From Gnetum montanum (Eukaryota; Streptophyta; Gnetopsida; Gnetales; Gnetaceae), in NCBI GenBank assembly GCA_015680685.1, contig MNCI01008086.1, positions 1,300,181 to 1,340,961 of the forward strand: a stretch of DNA of 40,781 nucleotides, read 5' to 3'. Position 1 is the first letter of the stretch, and each line of letters opens with the position of its first letter. The position numbers and the translations under genes were made by a program. The notes beneath the pieces were generated by a model. That model searched no databases, was not told where the DNA came from, and saw only the letters and a program-made list of their open reading frames with translations. Shown here piece after piece: positions 31,336 through 40,781 of the stretch.

Positions 31336-32645
31336 GCATAGATGGCCATCTCCCTCATGACTGAGCTACATGGGGGAGATTTGAAAGATTCAATGTGCAT
31401 GGCCATTAGTTAAGGAGCTCTTTCCATTGGTTGTTTTTGATGTAAGGAAAGGTTTAAGTTGTTGGCTGTTGATCAAAAATTAATTACTTGGGCTATTAGG
31501 ATGGTATATCATCATGGCCCCAGATGGAAAGGTTTTGTATATAATGTAAGGGTCCTTTCATAATTTTTGAAGTTTGGTATGTTGAGGTACGTGCATGAGG
31601 TTCTAGCAGAGCAACTTATCTCTTGGTTAAAACTTTACTTTCCATATCTTAAAGTCATGATGTTGTTTGTTATGTACCTTATGAAATTAATTTGATGATA
31701 GCGTGTTGAGATTCATCAGTCTTTTTCTTTGGGCTAGACTTAAGTCCAAGTTAAGGTCACAAGCTGTTGAAAGTGTACAGAGCTCAACTTGGATGGGAAG
31801 CATTAGAAGTTTTCCATACATGATCTCATAGGGAGAATACCCAATAAGAAGCTTCCACATTAATAGATATGTCCAAAAAACATCATTGAGTTTACTACTC
31901 CAGTCCTTCCTATATTTACTAACTGTTCATGTTACTATTTTAGTAATTTTCCTATTGGTGACCTTAGCTTGATTGTTGGCTTGGGGGTGGTATGGAGTTT
32001 TTAGTTTATGTTCAACCCTTAAGCATTACATGAGCTTTTGAAAAGTGGCATCCATAAAGTGTGTTTCATTATCAATAATTAGTGCTTGTAGCACATCAAA
32101 TGTGTTGACAACATTTTGATGTACAAACTATGCCATCGTAGAGGATGAACAATCAGTGATGACTGCAAGTTCAGCCCATTTGTTACTGTAATCAACAACC
32201 ATGAGGATGTAGGCCTTTCTATTTAACATAGGGTTGATGAACCCCATCAAATTAATGTAATCCAAAGATTGAAGGCTATAGTGGTTGGATCCATTGTTGT
32301 GGCCCTTCCATGCACATTATCATCCCTCCATCACGTTGGCACCGATCAAAGGAATGAAAGAAGTGATGGACATCCTAGAAGATCATGGGCCAACAATATC
32401 CTACCATGAGGATCTTAATTCCTATCCTCCTTCTAGCATAGTGACCCCTATAAGGACCTTCATGTGTGCCTTGGAGTACTCAAGGCTAATCTACATTAGG
32501 GACATACCATCAAAACAAGCCATTGGTGCAACTCTTGTAGAGGTTTCCCTTGATCTCCATGAAGTGTTTGGATTGATAAAGAAATTGTTGCTTCTTCCTA
32601 TTATCCTACTCTCTTGGCATTTCCTGAGTGAGTAGATAGAAGAGG
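31336..32645 (-). pseudogene. Integrase of element D
   Basis: On the minus strand the core reads NLMGFINPMLNRKAYILMVV (about 32245-32186), DYSNKWAEL, DNETHFMDATFQKLM (about 32070-32026) and TPYHPQAN. The first catalytic Asp is Asn here too. The second Asp is kept. The catalytic Glu is Lys (AAG; reading QAKVTNRK). The upstream zinc domain lies at about 32460-32330 but is heavily decayed. The C-terminal tail runs to about 31340. Confidence 0.8.
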
Positions 32646-32659
32646 ATGTTGTCATACTA

Positions 32660-34290
32660 GTTTATTTCCTTGGGATTTTGAGAATTAATAGCACTAGCAA
32701 AGAAGAGTTCATTAAGAAATTAATCAGATAATGGGCTCTCAACCTTTTTGCTATCCCATCTTAGCCAAGACAAGTGGTTAGCTACCACATTCTCAATCCC
32801 TGTTTGGTCAACCATTGTCAAATCAAACTCCTAGAGAATCACCAATCACCATATGACACAGGGGCTCATTGTTGGCTTGTTCATCAAGAATTGTATGGCA
32901 TTGTGTTCGGTGAGCATAAACGCTTTGTATCCAAGCACATAGTGCCTAAAGTTTTCTAAGGTATACACCACCATCATAAGCTCCTTTTTAGTGGTGGTGT
33001 AGTTGAGTTGTGCACCTACAATGCTTTTGCATGCATATTGAATGTAATATGGACATTTTGATCATCCATCTAAGTAAGCATGACTTCTATGGCATAATTG
33101 GGTGCATCTGTTATGATGTGGAATGGCTTGGACCAATCTAGTGCTCATAGAATTAGAGTTTCTATGAGTTTTTGCTTCAATTATTAGAATGCATGCTTGC
33201 ATTCCTTTAATCCAGAAAAATAGTGCATCTTTCCTTGTAAGTTTTACCAATGGCTTGGTGATCTTTGAGAATATTTCGATGAAGTTTTGGTAATAACTAA
33301 TTTGGTCAAGAAATGACCTCACATCCTTCACTATTTCAGGTGGTTTGGTTATTCCTTAGATGACCCTTATTTTCTCTAGGTCCACCTTGATCCCTTTGTT
33401 TGAAATTTGATGTCCCAAGACAATGCCCTCTTAGAGCATGAGGTGGCTCTTCAGCTAATGTAGCCTTAGGTTAACATCCATACACCTTTGGGGCACTTGC
33501 TCAAGATAGTCCAATGCCTGCTCAACTATAGCCACATACGTGGAGAATTCATCCATGAAGAATCTTACCTTGCTATCAATCTATTGTTGGAAGATGCTAA
33601 GGACCAATCGTTGAACTATGGCAGGAGTATTACATAGGCCAATGGGCATCTTTTGGTATGCAAAAATCCCCTAAGGACTTGTGAATGTTGTCTTGGCTTA
33701 GTCCTTTGGTGTGATCTAAATTTGGTTATAACCACTATAACCATCTAGAAAGCCGTGGTAACAATGCCTTGTAATGGTATCTAGTACTTGGTCTACAAAT
33801 TGCAATGGAAAATGATCTTTTTAAGTTACCAGATTTAAAAGCATGAAGTCTATACAAACTCTCTATTTCCCCCTTCTTTGGCACAATAATAAGTGGGATA
33901 ATCCACTCGTTGTCCATGATTGGATAAATGAACTTGGCCTTGAGGAGTTATTCAATCTCCTCTTTGACAACTTACTTGAGTTTTGGATTCAAGTGTCTTT
34001 GTGACTATCTCTTCAGTTTGATGGAGGAGTCTATATCAATTCTATGCTAGCATATCCTTGGATCAATTCTTGTTAACTCATGATATGACCAAGTGAAAGC
34101 TATTGGCCATTTGTTCACAAATTCCAGAAATTTCTTCTTTTGTATAGGATCATGTGTGACATTGATAATGACCAACTTGCCATTGTTTAGAAATTCATAC
34201 TCCATTCTTGATGGTAGAGCCTTTAATTCAAGGGGCTTTTGCTTGAAAGTTTTAGGGATCTCCAACTCTCCCTAATAGATCTCACTTTTT
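32660..34290 (-). pseudogene. Reverse transcriptase and RNase H of element D
   Basis: On the minus strand the linker is 34265-34047 (LELKALPSRMEYEFLNNGKL, then FTWSYHELTRIDPRIC). RT begins near 33917 (NEWIIPLIIVPKKG). FLDGYSGYNQI (about 33757-33722) keeps the first catalytic Asp that A has lost. The active box is FMDEFS (about 33558-33541), the same unusual form as in A. VRSFLDQISYYQNFIEIFSK and ITKPLVKLTRKDALFFWIKG (about 33323-33204) lead into RNase H, whose decayed DA-YA and TT-KEL motifs lie at about 33110-32960. From about 33780 to 33200 one frame persists with only nonsense changes. Roles as in A. Confidence 0.83.
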
Positions 34291-34559
34291 GAATCAGAGA
34301 GTTGGTGATGGAGCTACTCCAACTTATTCATGTATTTAACATAGGAGCTAGTGAGGCTCTTAGATGGTTCCATGCATATTGTTGATCTAGCCTCATTATT
34401 GGTTGTTAGCCACTAAGTATCCTCCTCTTTTGTGGTTGCTACATATAAGCACCTTGGAATCTTTGTGATCTCTACACATTGACTACATGCTTGAAATGAT
34501 GTGCCTTTAATGATCCATAGTCTTTGCATGTAGTGGCACCCTGTGTCATTGTATGCAAT

Positions 34560-35000
34560 GCATGGAACTCTCTTATTCTCAAATTTTCCAAGTTCATTTT
34601 TCTTGGAAATTTCTAACAAAGGTTCTTGATCCCCAACCTTGCATCTGTGGTACTTAGCCATGCTTCTTCCATGATGATAAGGAAGTCTCCTTTGCTGTTT
34701 TCCACATGGATCACTAGGAAATTAGTAGGATATGACCACCCATAGACTATGGTCATAATATCCTTCACCAATCCCAATGGCATAGTGATGGATTAGTTTT
34801 CCAGCTCCAATCTAATGTTGCTGTTTTTTAATGGAGGTAGGTTCTAGGCTTTGTACATTTCTTGTAAAATCAAGTTAACTCTAGAACTTTAATTCTAAAG
34901 AGCCTTACATGGTTCATTTCCAATAATCTATAAGTAGATAAGGGGACTCCCAAGATTGAATGTCTTCCTAGAAAGATTACCAGCCTTGATTCAATCTATG
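34560..35000 (-). pseudogene. Protease region of element D
   Basis: On the minus strand the stretch aligned to A's KDLLDLGSGVN reads as K-A-L-stop-N-stop-S-S-R-V-N (about 34912-34880), so the active Asp and Gly have both been changed (to Asn and Ser). EMYKA, NLPPLKNSNIRLELEN, PLGLVKDIM and YPTNFLVI follow as in A. RVPCIAYNDTGC lies at about 34577-34542. Confidence 0.72.
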
Positions 35001-35219
35001 ACCACATGGGTTAACATGATAGTGTGTAATTAGAGGGCAATTTGGTTTGAAGGTTGTTTAATGGAAATTTTAGAGGTTGAAGTAGTAGGGTTAATAGCCA
35101 TAGGTGCCTGTGAGGGCTTCATGAGGTTGTTGGTTCTAAAGAATGACCTCTTATGAGGCTTGGATTTAGAATTGCTTGACTGAGGAGCTAGCTATAGATT
35201 TATCATGCTTGTAGTGTTT

Positions 35220-36965
35220 CTTTGCTATGGTTGGGTAGCTATTTCACCCTGCATTGATGGGGTAGGTGGTAGAGGAGTTGATGATGGTGGTGCAAGAGTG
35301 GATGGGTGTTGAAAAGGATAGTAAGAGAATGGGTACTTTCCCCTTGGAGAAGATGCTTTATAGTATTTAGGAGGATAGTAGTGGTGTGGAAAGGAAGCAT
35401 GAATAGAAGTGTCACATGGAGAGATTGGTGGTTAAACATAGTACCCATAAGGATCAAGTTGGTGATAAGGGTATTGTTTCTTGGGAATTGGCATCCCCCA
35501 TGATTGTGGGTGTTGTTACTGCTATTACTGCTCTTGAGGTTGAGGCAGTGCTCCACTCGGATAGTAAGCTTGTTGGTGGAATTGCTACCAATAGTTTCCT
35601 TATGGATAAGGCAACCTCTTGGGTGCTTGCCATTTGCCAATCTAGGATTTAAACATACACCTTAGGTTCTTATAAGTGTAATAATATAGGGGAACATCCC
35701 TTAGGATGTTCATATTAGTAGATGTCACACCCCTCATCATCAAATTCTAAATCTGTAACCTTCTCTACTACTGTAGGCTTACCCTTATCTTTACAATGTT
35801 CACATTCAGCCTTCTTTTTCTTCCTTTGTTCATAGCCACTACCTCCTTGATCTCTATGTTCCTTTGCAATCTTCAAAGTAGTTTGGAACTTCTCATCCAA
35901 GGAGTGCCACATCTTATCAACCTTAGCTAATATTTTAGTAATAGATTTTTGGATTTGCAAGGTTTTTCTTTGTACCACTTTATCAAGTGGTGCCTCCTAC
36001 TCATTCTTACAAAAATAGACCTCCCTCTTGTAGATGGAGGGATCCCTATTGTATTGTTCTGTACTTTCCCATTTTTTCAGTTCTCCTTCCTCTTTGGCCA
36101 CTTACTCAATGAGCCTTTGGATTTGATGGATCCTTAGCTCAGAAAGTCTTCCTTCGAACTCTCCTTATTTCAGTTCTGATCCCATCTATGATATGACATA
36201 GTTAATCCCATTAAGATTTTTCATGGCCTAGGCATCGATGCAACAAAGAGTAGTACTTGCCCATGGTCACATCCAAGGATTCATGAGTATCTTATTTCCA
36301 CCCTTGGATTTGCCTCCTCAGATTGGACACTTTGGAGTATGTTTGGTATTTGTCCTTGAACAACTCTAGCATTGTACTCCATCATTGAATAGATTCTAGT
36401 TCTAAGGATTGGTACTAGCTTTTTGCTTCCTTTATGAGTATCCTTGGAAATAGTTTTAGCTTTTGCCATTCATTCTCCATAGTTTGCAAGACACAAGCAT
36501 CATGGAAGGCTTTTAAATGATTCTGTGGATCTAAATTGTATCCTGCCCTCAAATCTAGGGATATTGTTTATATCTAGCCATTTAATGCAGCTATTCTTCA
36601 AGTGCTTGGTGGGAATTCTAATGACCTTTGAAATATTCGCCTTGTGTCTAGTAGCTAGTAGGGCTTCATCATGGTCATAACAGTCTCTGTGGCCCTTGTT
36701 ATGGCTATGATGCTTACAATGAGTCCTGCTATGCCTTTATTCTTTGTGATGTTCATTCCCTTACTGCTACTCATGCCCCTAATCCTTAGTTTCCTAGCAG
36801 GATCTATGATCATCCCTATCTTGCTATTCATCTCCATCATTGTCTCTGCTGCTTTTTCCATGATCTTGACCTCTGCTTCTCCTATCAGAGTTGGAGGAGG
36901 AAGACGATGAGGATGATGATGAAGATGAAGAGAAAGGAGAATTAACACCTAAATAGTGCCTATTA
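35220..36965 (-). pseudogene. gag: gag of element D
   Basis: On the minus strand: a Ser-rich run (about 36930-36890), then an Asp/Arg/His-rich stretch (to about 36670), then IKWLDINNIPRFEG (about 36590-36550). The core continues with EWQKLKLF (about 36480) and is frame-disturbed. The knuckle region reads C-D-I-Y-x-Y-E-H-P-K-G-C (about 35727-35695): first Cys kept, second changed to Tyr. The Pro/Tyr-rich C-terminus (about 35590-35240) includes SWGMPIPKKQYPYHQLDP and ASFPHHYYPPKYYKASSPRG, matching A. The plan is the same as in A and B. Limits are approximate. Confidence 0.78.
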
Positions 36966-37750
36966 TCTCCTCTTATTTGGTTCCTACCCTGATCACCATG
37001 TTTATCTTTGTCTTGGTACCTACATTGTTCTTGCCTCTAGATGAATGGCTATGAATACCATCTTTCGAGATACCTTGATGTTGAAATCTGTTCTTTTTGT
37101 CACCAAGGTTGTTCACAATTGACTACAACCATTGGTTAAGGGTCTCCCCTTCAAAGAAAGGGGGAGAATATGTGTATTGGGAGGTGCTAAAAAAGAAGTC
37201 CTTGCCTTCTTTATGGATTTTTAGGAACAAGTGGTTAGAAAATCTTTTACCTTTTGAAGCCTCATATCAAGCTTCCATTTGCTGATCTTTCTTCCATTGG
37301 GCCTCTATGGGATGATAATCTTGATAGGCATGGTCTTGAACCTTGTACTCTAGGTTAAGTCTAGCAATGCCCAACTTGATGAGTTTGTTCAATAGCATTG
37401 CGAGAATGGATCGATCAGGAGGCAACACAATATTTCCCTACATGTTCCTCCATTGTAGCTACTCATCTTGATGTATGATGAAGGTAAAATTCAACGTGTA
37501 AGCATCTAGATGAGTATACAAAACTTTAAACTATTGGGGCACTTGCATCTTTTGGCCTTCTTACCTTTGATTGTATTTGCTCATGAATGGTGGTGGAAAA
37601 TCTTCCTTGAAAGAATAAGTCATATTAGTGATTCTTTAGAAACAATGTGCATTGGTTATTAGTATTTATCTTAAGAGTTTAGTAGTAGTTTTCTTTACAA
37701 CTCCTTTAGATTTTTACACTATCTTTCCTATGTATGTACTTAGCTAACTA
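36966..37750 (-). other. Leader of D
   Basis: Sequence between primer site and recognisable Gag. No motif is identified. It is the counterpart of 315-1097 in A, and the gag start may lie here. Confidence 0.5.
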
Positions 37751-37772
37751 AAGTCCTCGACAACACTACCAA
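37751..37772 (-). other. Primer binding site of D (tRNA-Asp type, decayed)
   Basis: On the minus strand TTGG is followed by TAGTGTTGTCGAGGA. This matches the tRNA-Asp complement at 12 of 18 bases, with five of the six mismatches being C to T or G to A. It adjoins the LTR with the same spacing as in A and B. Confidence 0.7.
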
Positions 37773-38623
37773 TGATGAGTAGCGAATAGCCATACGAATC
37801 ACAAGTGTTGCACTAGCGATCCATTTGAATTTCATGGATTTTAATTTCTAAGTGCATCGATGAGAAAAGATAATGACTTAAGACATGATTATTTTCTTCT
37901 TGGCTTCACTTGTGCAAGCATACTTTTATGGTTAAGTGTAAGCCAAGGCACATGATTTATATTTATATTTATATTTTATTTAATCTAAATGCAAATAAAA
38001 GAAATGATTAAGGATTAACTGCTTAACTATCTAGTGCCTTAATCTAGCTATCCTAGCATAAGCATTCGAGACCACTTTCCTTTCACATCCTGAACTTGCT
38101 CTAACTTTATTGGATTACCAAGTGCCTATTGCTAGGTGTACCAAATATCCACTACTAGGATTACCAAGTGTTAAGTGATATGTTTGAAGTGGTCATACTT
38201 ATGCATTATTATTAAATGGATTAATTAATCAAGGACATTATTGTAAAAATGCATAGGTAATAAAGTGCACAAAAGGAAACATTAATCTATCCCAAGTGTT
38301 GCATGGAGTGTCAAAAATATCTCTTTATTTTTAGTCACATCAGTGGGTTAAGGTACAAGATGCTTAAATAAAGAACCATACAATCCTTGAAATCCTATTG
38401 TAGGCACATAGAAAATATTCTAACTCTAGGTTAAGAAAATTGCAAGACGGCTATGCCATGGACTTAACATGTAATAAATGTAGTGGGTGTGCACATTTAT
38501 ATAGGCAAAGATAAACATTACATCTAAAAACTTGTATCGATGCATCTAACCATGAGTTGATGGGGATGTGTCGATAGGGCTGTGTTGATGCATGCCTATC
38601 AACGCAGCCCATTGAGGGATTCA
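37773..38623 (-). repeat. 5' LTR of element D
   Basis: On the + strand it starts TGATGAG at 37773, next to the primer site. It is collinear with 26219-27057. The promoter part (38495-38620) holds GTTGATGC/GTCGATA words and, on the minus strand, a TATATAAAT box (38495-38503). The outer end is taken at 38623 by comparison with the other LTR. Confidence 0.83.
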
Positions 38624-40300
38624 TTAGTTGGGGATTTTATAAGAAAGCTTTTTTTACTCTCCTTTTCACATGGTTGCCCTATATTATTGTGGATTATTTA
38701 TTCCTTCTTTTTAATATTCACTTTTTTTGTTATTCTTCTATGATTTTAATTATTATGCCAAGATTCTACCAAATTATCATTATTTAGGCTTATTTTTATA
38801 TGGAAATAAGCATTTTAATCTTGTCTAGACTATTTTTTGTCTTTGAGTAATTTTTTTGGAATTGTAAAAATTTTTCCTAACTTGCTTCTCAAATGTTTTA
38901 TGATTATTTTGGATTAGCTCATGATATAAACATGAATTTGTGAGAATTTTGGCCATTTTGGAAATCTTTTGGATTGTTGGAATGAAATAATAATAATCAT
39001 GTGATTGATTTTGCTTAGTTGGTAGTGGGAGCTGCAAATCTTTTAGATGTACCTGTTTGCATGCAAGAGTGGAGTGTTTTTTAGTGGTATCTATCCCATA
39101 TGAACAAGGGTTTTAGATGAATTTCTTATCATGGATTTTGATTCATAAGTTCATGTGAGGCTAGGAATCTAGCTGAGATCATGGCATTGAGTAGTTGAGT
39201 CTAGTAGTATGCGATGAAGCATAGTTATGACCTATCCTTCCAATTATACATATGCCTTAACCATTTAGGATGTTAGTAGTAAGGCACTACCAAGACCCAA
39301 CCATGAGTGACGTTTTTGGGGTTACAAGAATAATTTGGTGATAGTAATGATGTTATTCCAAGACCGGTTAGTGTGTCCCTTTGGTAGTGAGGATAACCAA
39401 GACCTAGCCTTTGGAGATGCTTAGATAAAATAGATACTCTTTAGATTATTTATGGACAAATTTGTAATATCTTTGGACATTAAATAGTTAAAAGGTTAAT
39501 TTGATGATAGTAGTAAGGTTATTTTAAGATATGTTAGTATATTCCTTTAGAAGTGAGGATAACCAAGAGCTAGCCTTTGAAGATGCCTAGATAAAATATA
39601 TATTTGTTATATTTTTGGAAAATATTTGGCCTTTCTAAACTTTGAAATTTTTTTGAATATTTAATTGAAAACATTTGTCTAGTCCATATCTTGAGGCTTT
39701 TGGACCAAAACCTTTATGTTCCATGAAGAGGAAAATAAAATAACCTTTCTTATTTAAGGGGGTTTGACTCTTGCATTTTTATGTAGAGAGTTGAGTGTAG
39801 CCATTGAAACACTGGAGAGGGATGTGGGGTGAAAGGTGAATCAATTTCATATAAGATGGACCCTCTAAACTTGAAAATTAACTTTTTTATATTTTGTAAT
39901 TTTGTAAAATAGAAACCTTGTATACTTTTTTGATACTTGAGCCATGTACTTATTTCTATGAATAAATAACAAATTATGCTAAATGAAATTATTGTCTATG
40001 CCATTTGAACCATGACATTGCTAGGAACATTTTTCATTTTGATGTGTGCTATATGTTTGGGAAAAATCAATATTATTTAATATTAATTTTATCTGTCAAG
40101 TCCATATACCTTTCAATCACTATTTGGGATGGTAAATATTTCAAAAAAGTAGGTGGTAAGCATCTTGAGTGGTTGTAGATGTTTAAATAATTTAATATCT
40201 TAATTATAAATTTTTGAAGTAGTTGCTTGGTAAGTATAGGTTTTATTTAATATTATTTAAATATTTTAACTATGAGGTGTTAGCAAAGTTCTTTGGTAAA
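38624..40300. other. AT-rich stretch, no gene recognised
   Basis: No coding, LTR or tail structure is seen apart from the direct repeat at 39331-39599. A minus-strand frame at 38825-39037 (70 codons) is Lys/Gln/Asn-rich as expected for AT-rich DNA and shows no motif. Confidence 0.55.
39331..39599. repeat. Diverged direct repeat, period 166 bp
   Basis: 39331-39432 and 39497-39599 share TAATTTG(G/A)TGATAGTA, AGTGAGGATAACCAAGA(C/G)CTAGCC and TTTG(G/A)AGATGC(T/C)TAGATAAAATA. A weaker related stretch (GATGTTAGTAGTAAGG, then CCAAGACC) is near 39269-39297. Probably an old tandem duplication, possibly a satellite-like remnant. Confidence 0.8.
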
Positions 40301-40546
40301 CTCTAGTGTTGATGCCTCCACAACATAGAGTGTTCCTGCAGAAGCTTATTAATCAAAGAATGGGTGTAATCAAGCATGTTTAGAGGAAGTTCTGGCTTTT
40401 GGAAGGTTTTGGGCTCTGAAAATTGCAAAAGCTCCCTTAGCATTTGAAACAAAATGTGAAGATTTTCATTAAGGATCATACATATATATAGTTTTTTTAG
40501 GCTATGTTAATTGAGATGCATCGATGTATCTCACTACATTAACAGG
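40301..40546 (-). mobile_element. Fragment F: pre-ORF3 spacer of another related element
   Basis: 40380-40470 matches 29790-29870 of D (GGAAG-TTTTGGGC, then TGAAAATT-CAA-A-C-CCC-TAGC). It also contains an LTR-promoter-like module (40481-40546): on the minus strand, TTAATGT, ATCGATGC and TTAACAT words and then a TATATATA box. It is cut at 40546 by an LTR. Confidence 0.65.
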
Positions 40547-40735
40547 TGATGAGCGATGAGGTACCCCTATGCCCAACCATACGAATCACAAGCGTTCACA
40601 CACGATTTAGTTAAATTACATGGATGGGAATAGTGGTCACATTTAGATTGCTATACCTTGATCATAGTTTGTTGTCTTCTCACTTGGACTAGTGGTAGCT
40701 TTGTCACATATGGTTTAGTCTAGAGTGAGGCATAT
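40547..40735 (-). repeat. Partial LTR related to B, minus strand
   Basis: It starts TGATGAGCGATGAGGTACCCC and matches the reverse complement of the last 190 bp of the B LTR, including the TTGATCATAGTT-GTTGTCTTC and TTTGTCACATATGGTTTAGTC tracts. It is interrupted at 40736 by another LTR. Confidence 0.82.
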
Positions 40736-40781
40736 TGATGAGTGGCGAGGTACCCCTACACTCAACCATACGAATACGAGC
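40736..40781 (-). repeat. Start of a second, less decayed B-type LTR, cut by the window edge
   Basis: All 46 visible bases except one or two match the reverse complement of the end of the B LTRs (5606-5651; 3' LTR without its 19-bp duplication). It begins TGATG inside the older LTR. The five bases before it, CATAT, are a candidate target duplication copy. Confidence 0.8.

Larger units (their letters stand above)
26219..38623 (-). mobile_element. Element D: full-length decayed Athila/Tat-like LTR element, minus strand
   Basis: Read on the minus strand from 38623 to 26219, the order is LTR, tRNA-Asp-type primer site, gag, protease, RT, RNase H, integrase, spacer, ORF3, G-rich polypurine tract, LTR. 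It is the same plan as A and about 12.4 kb long. The two LTRs (37773-38623 and 26219-27057) share most of their sequence, for example TGAACTTGCTCTAAC versus AACTTTTTCTAACAC regions and the CATTTATATWGGCAAAGATAAA tract. I could not identify a clear target duplication. No nested insertion is visible inside it. Confidence 0.87.

Noticed and set aside
32285-32635. 116-codon plus-strand frame
   Set aside because: It lies opposite the integrase of D and mirrors the minus-strand frame opposite the integrase of A (11772-12197); shadow only.
36671-36910. Hydrophobic 79-codon plus-strand frame, resembling a membrane protein
   Set aside because: It is the antisense of the Asp/Arg/His-rich Gag segment of D; GAT/CAT-type codons read backwards give Ile and Met.
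1-40781. Repeat-induced point mutation as in fungi
   Set aside because: The transition pattern is similar, but the LINE type, tRNA-Asp primer and Athila/Tat-like pol point to a plant, where methylation and deamination suffice.
1-40781. A conserved cellular gene, tRNA or rRNA
   Set aside because: None could be recognised on either strand. All coding similarity traces to mobile elements.

Overview
The window looks like nuclear DNA of a seed plant with a large, repeat-rich genome. The evidence is long Ty3/gypsy-type LTR elements with a primer site matching plant tRNA-Asp, a plant-type LINE (DUF4283-like ORF1, endonuclease, reverse transcriptase, zf-RVT end), and extreme decay by C-to-T and G-to-A changes. 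I cannot name the species. I found no convincing cellular gene, tRNA, rRNA or CRISPR array. Everything recognisable is mobile-element DNA, and nearly every reading frame is broken.

Layout. (A) Positions 1-18772 are an LTR element on the + strand, cut by the left window edge. In order it holds the end of a 5' LTR, primer site, gag, protease, reverse transcriptase, RNase H, integrase, a long non-coding spacer, an extra gene I call ORF3, polypurine tract and 3' LTR. (B) Positions 4766-11005 are a complete smaller element nested in A's reverse transcriptase and flanked by the 5-bp duplication CTAGT. B has LTRs, primer site, gag and a very short ORF3, but no pol. (E) Positions 18773-19896 are a minus-strand ORF3 fragment of the same superfamily, into which A appears to have inserted. 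(LINE) Positions about 19897-25013 are a strikingly GC-rich LINE ending in 17 A. Positions 25014-26218 are AT-rich with no gene. (D) Positions 26219-38623 are a complete but decayed minus-strand element built like A. Positions 38624-40300 are AT-rich with a 166-bp-period direct repeat. (F) The right end holds a minus-strand spacer fragment, a partial LTR, and a second LTR start nested within it.

How the parts relate. A, B, D, E and F belong to one superfamily, probably near Athila/Tat. A and D carried the enzymes. B kept LTRs, primer site, gag, polypurine tract and the two ends of ORF3, so it looks like a non-autonomous passenger of an A- or D-like helper. Beyond coding sequence, A, B and D share non-coding blocks in the spacer before ORF3, plus an AG directly before the ORF3 start that looks like a splice acceptor. 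A, D and F also carry an LTR-promoter-like module with a TATA box in that spacer.

The most interesting material is ORF3 and its upstream control region: progressive internal deletions across copies (A full, D lacking the first domain, B only the two ends), a possible internal promoter, and conserved non-coding blocks. The mutation pattern is also informative. B's gag keeps one frame for about 2.3 kb with stops almost all explicable by single transitions. The LINE keeps one frame for 1,621 codons with 14 TAG, 3 TGA and no TAA stops.
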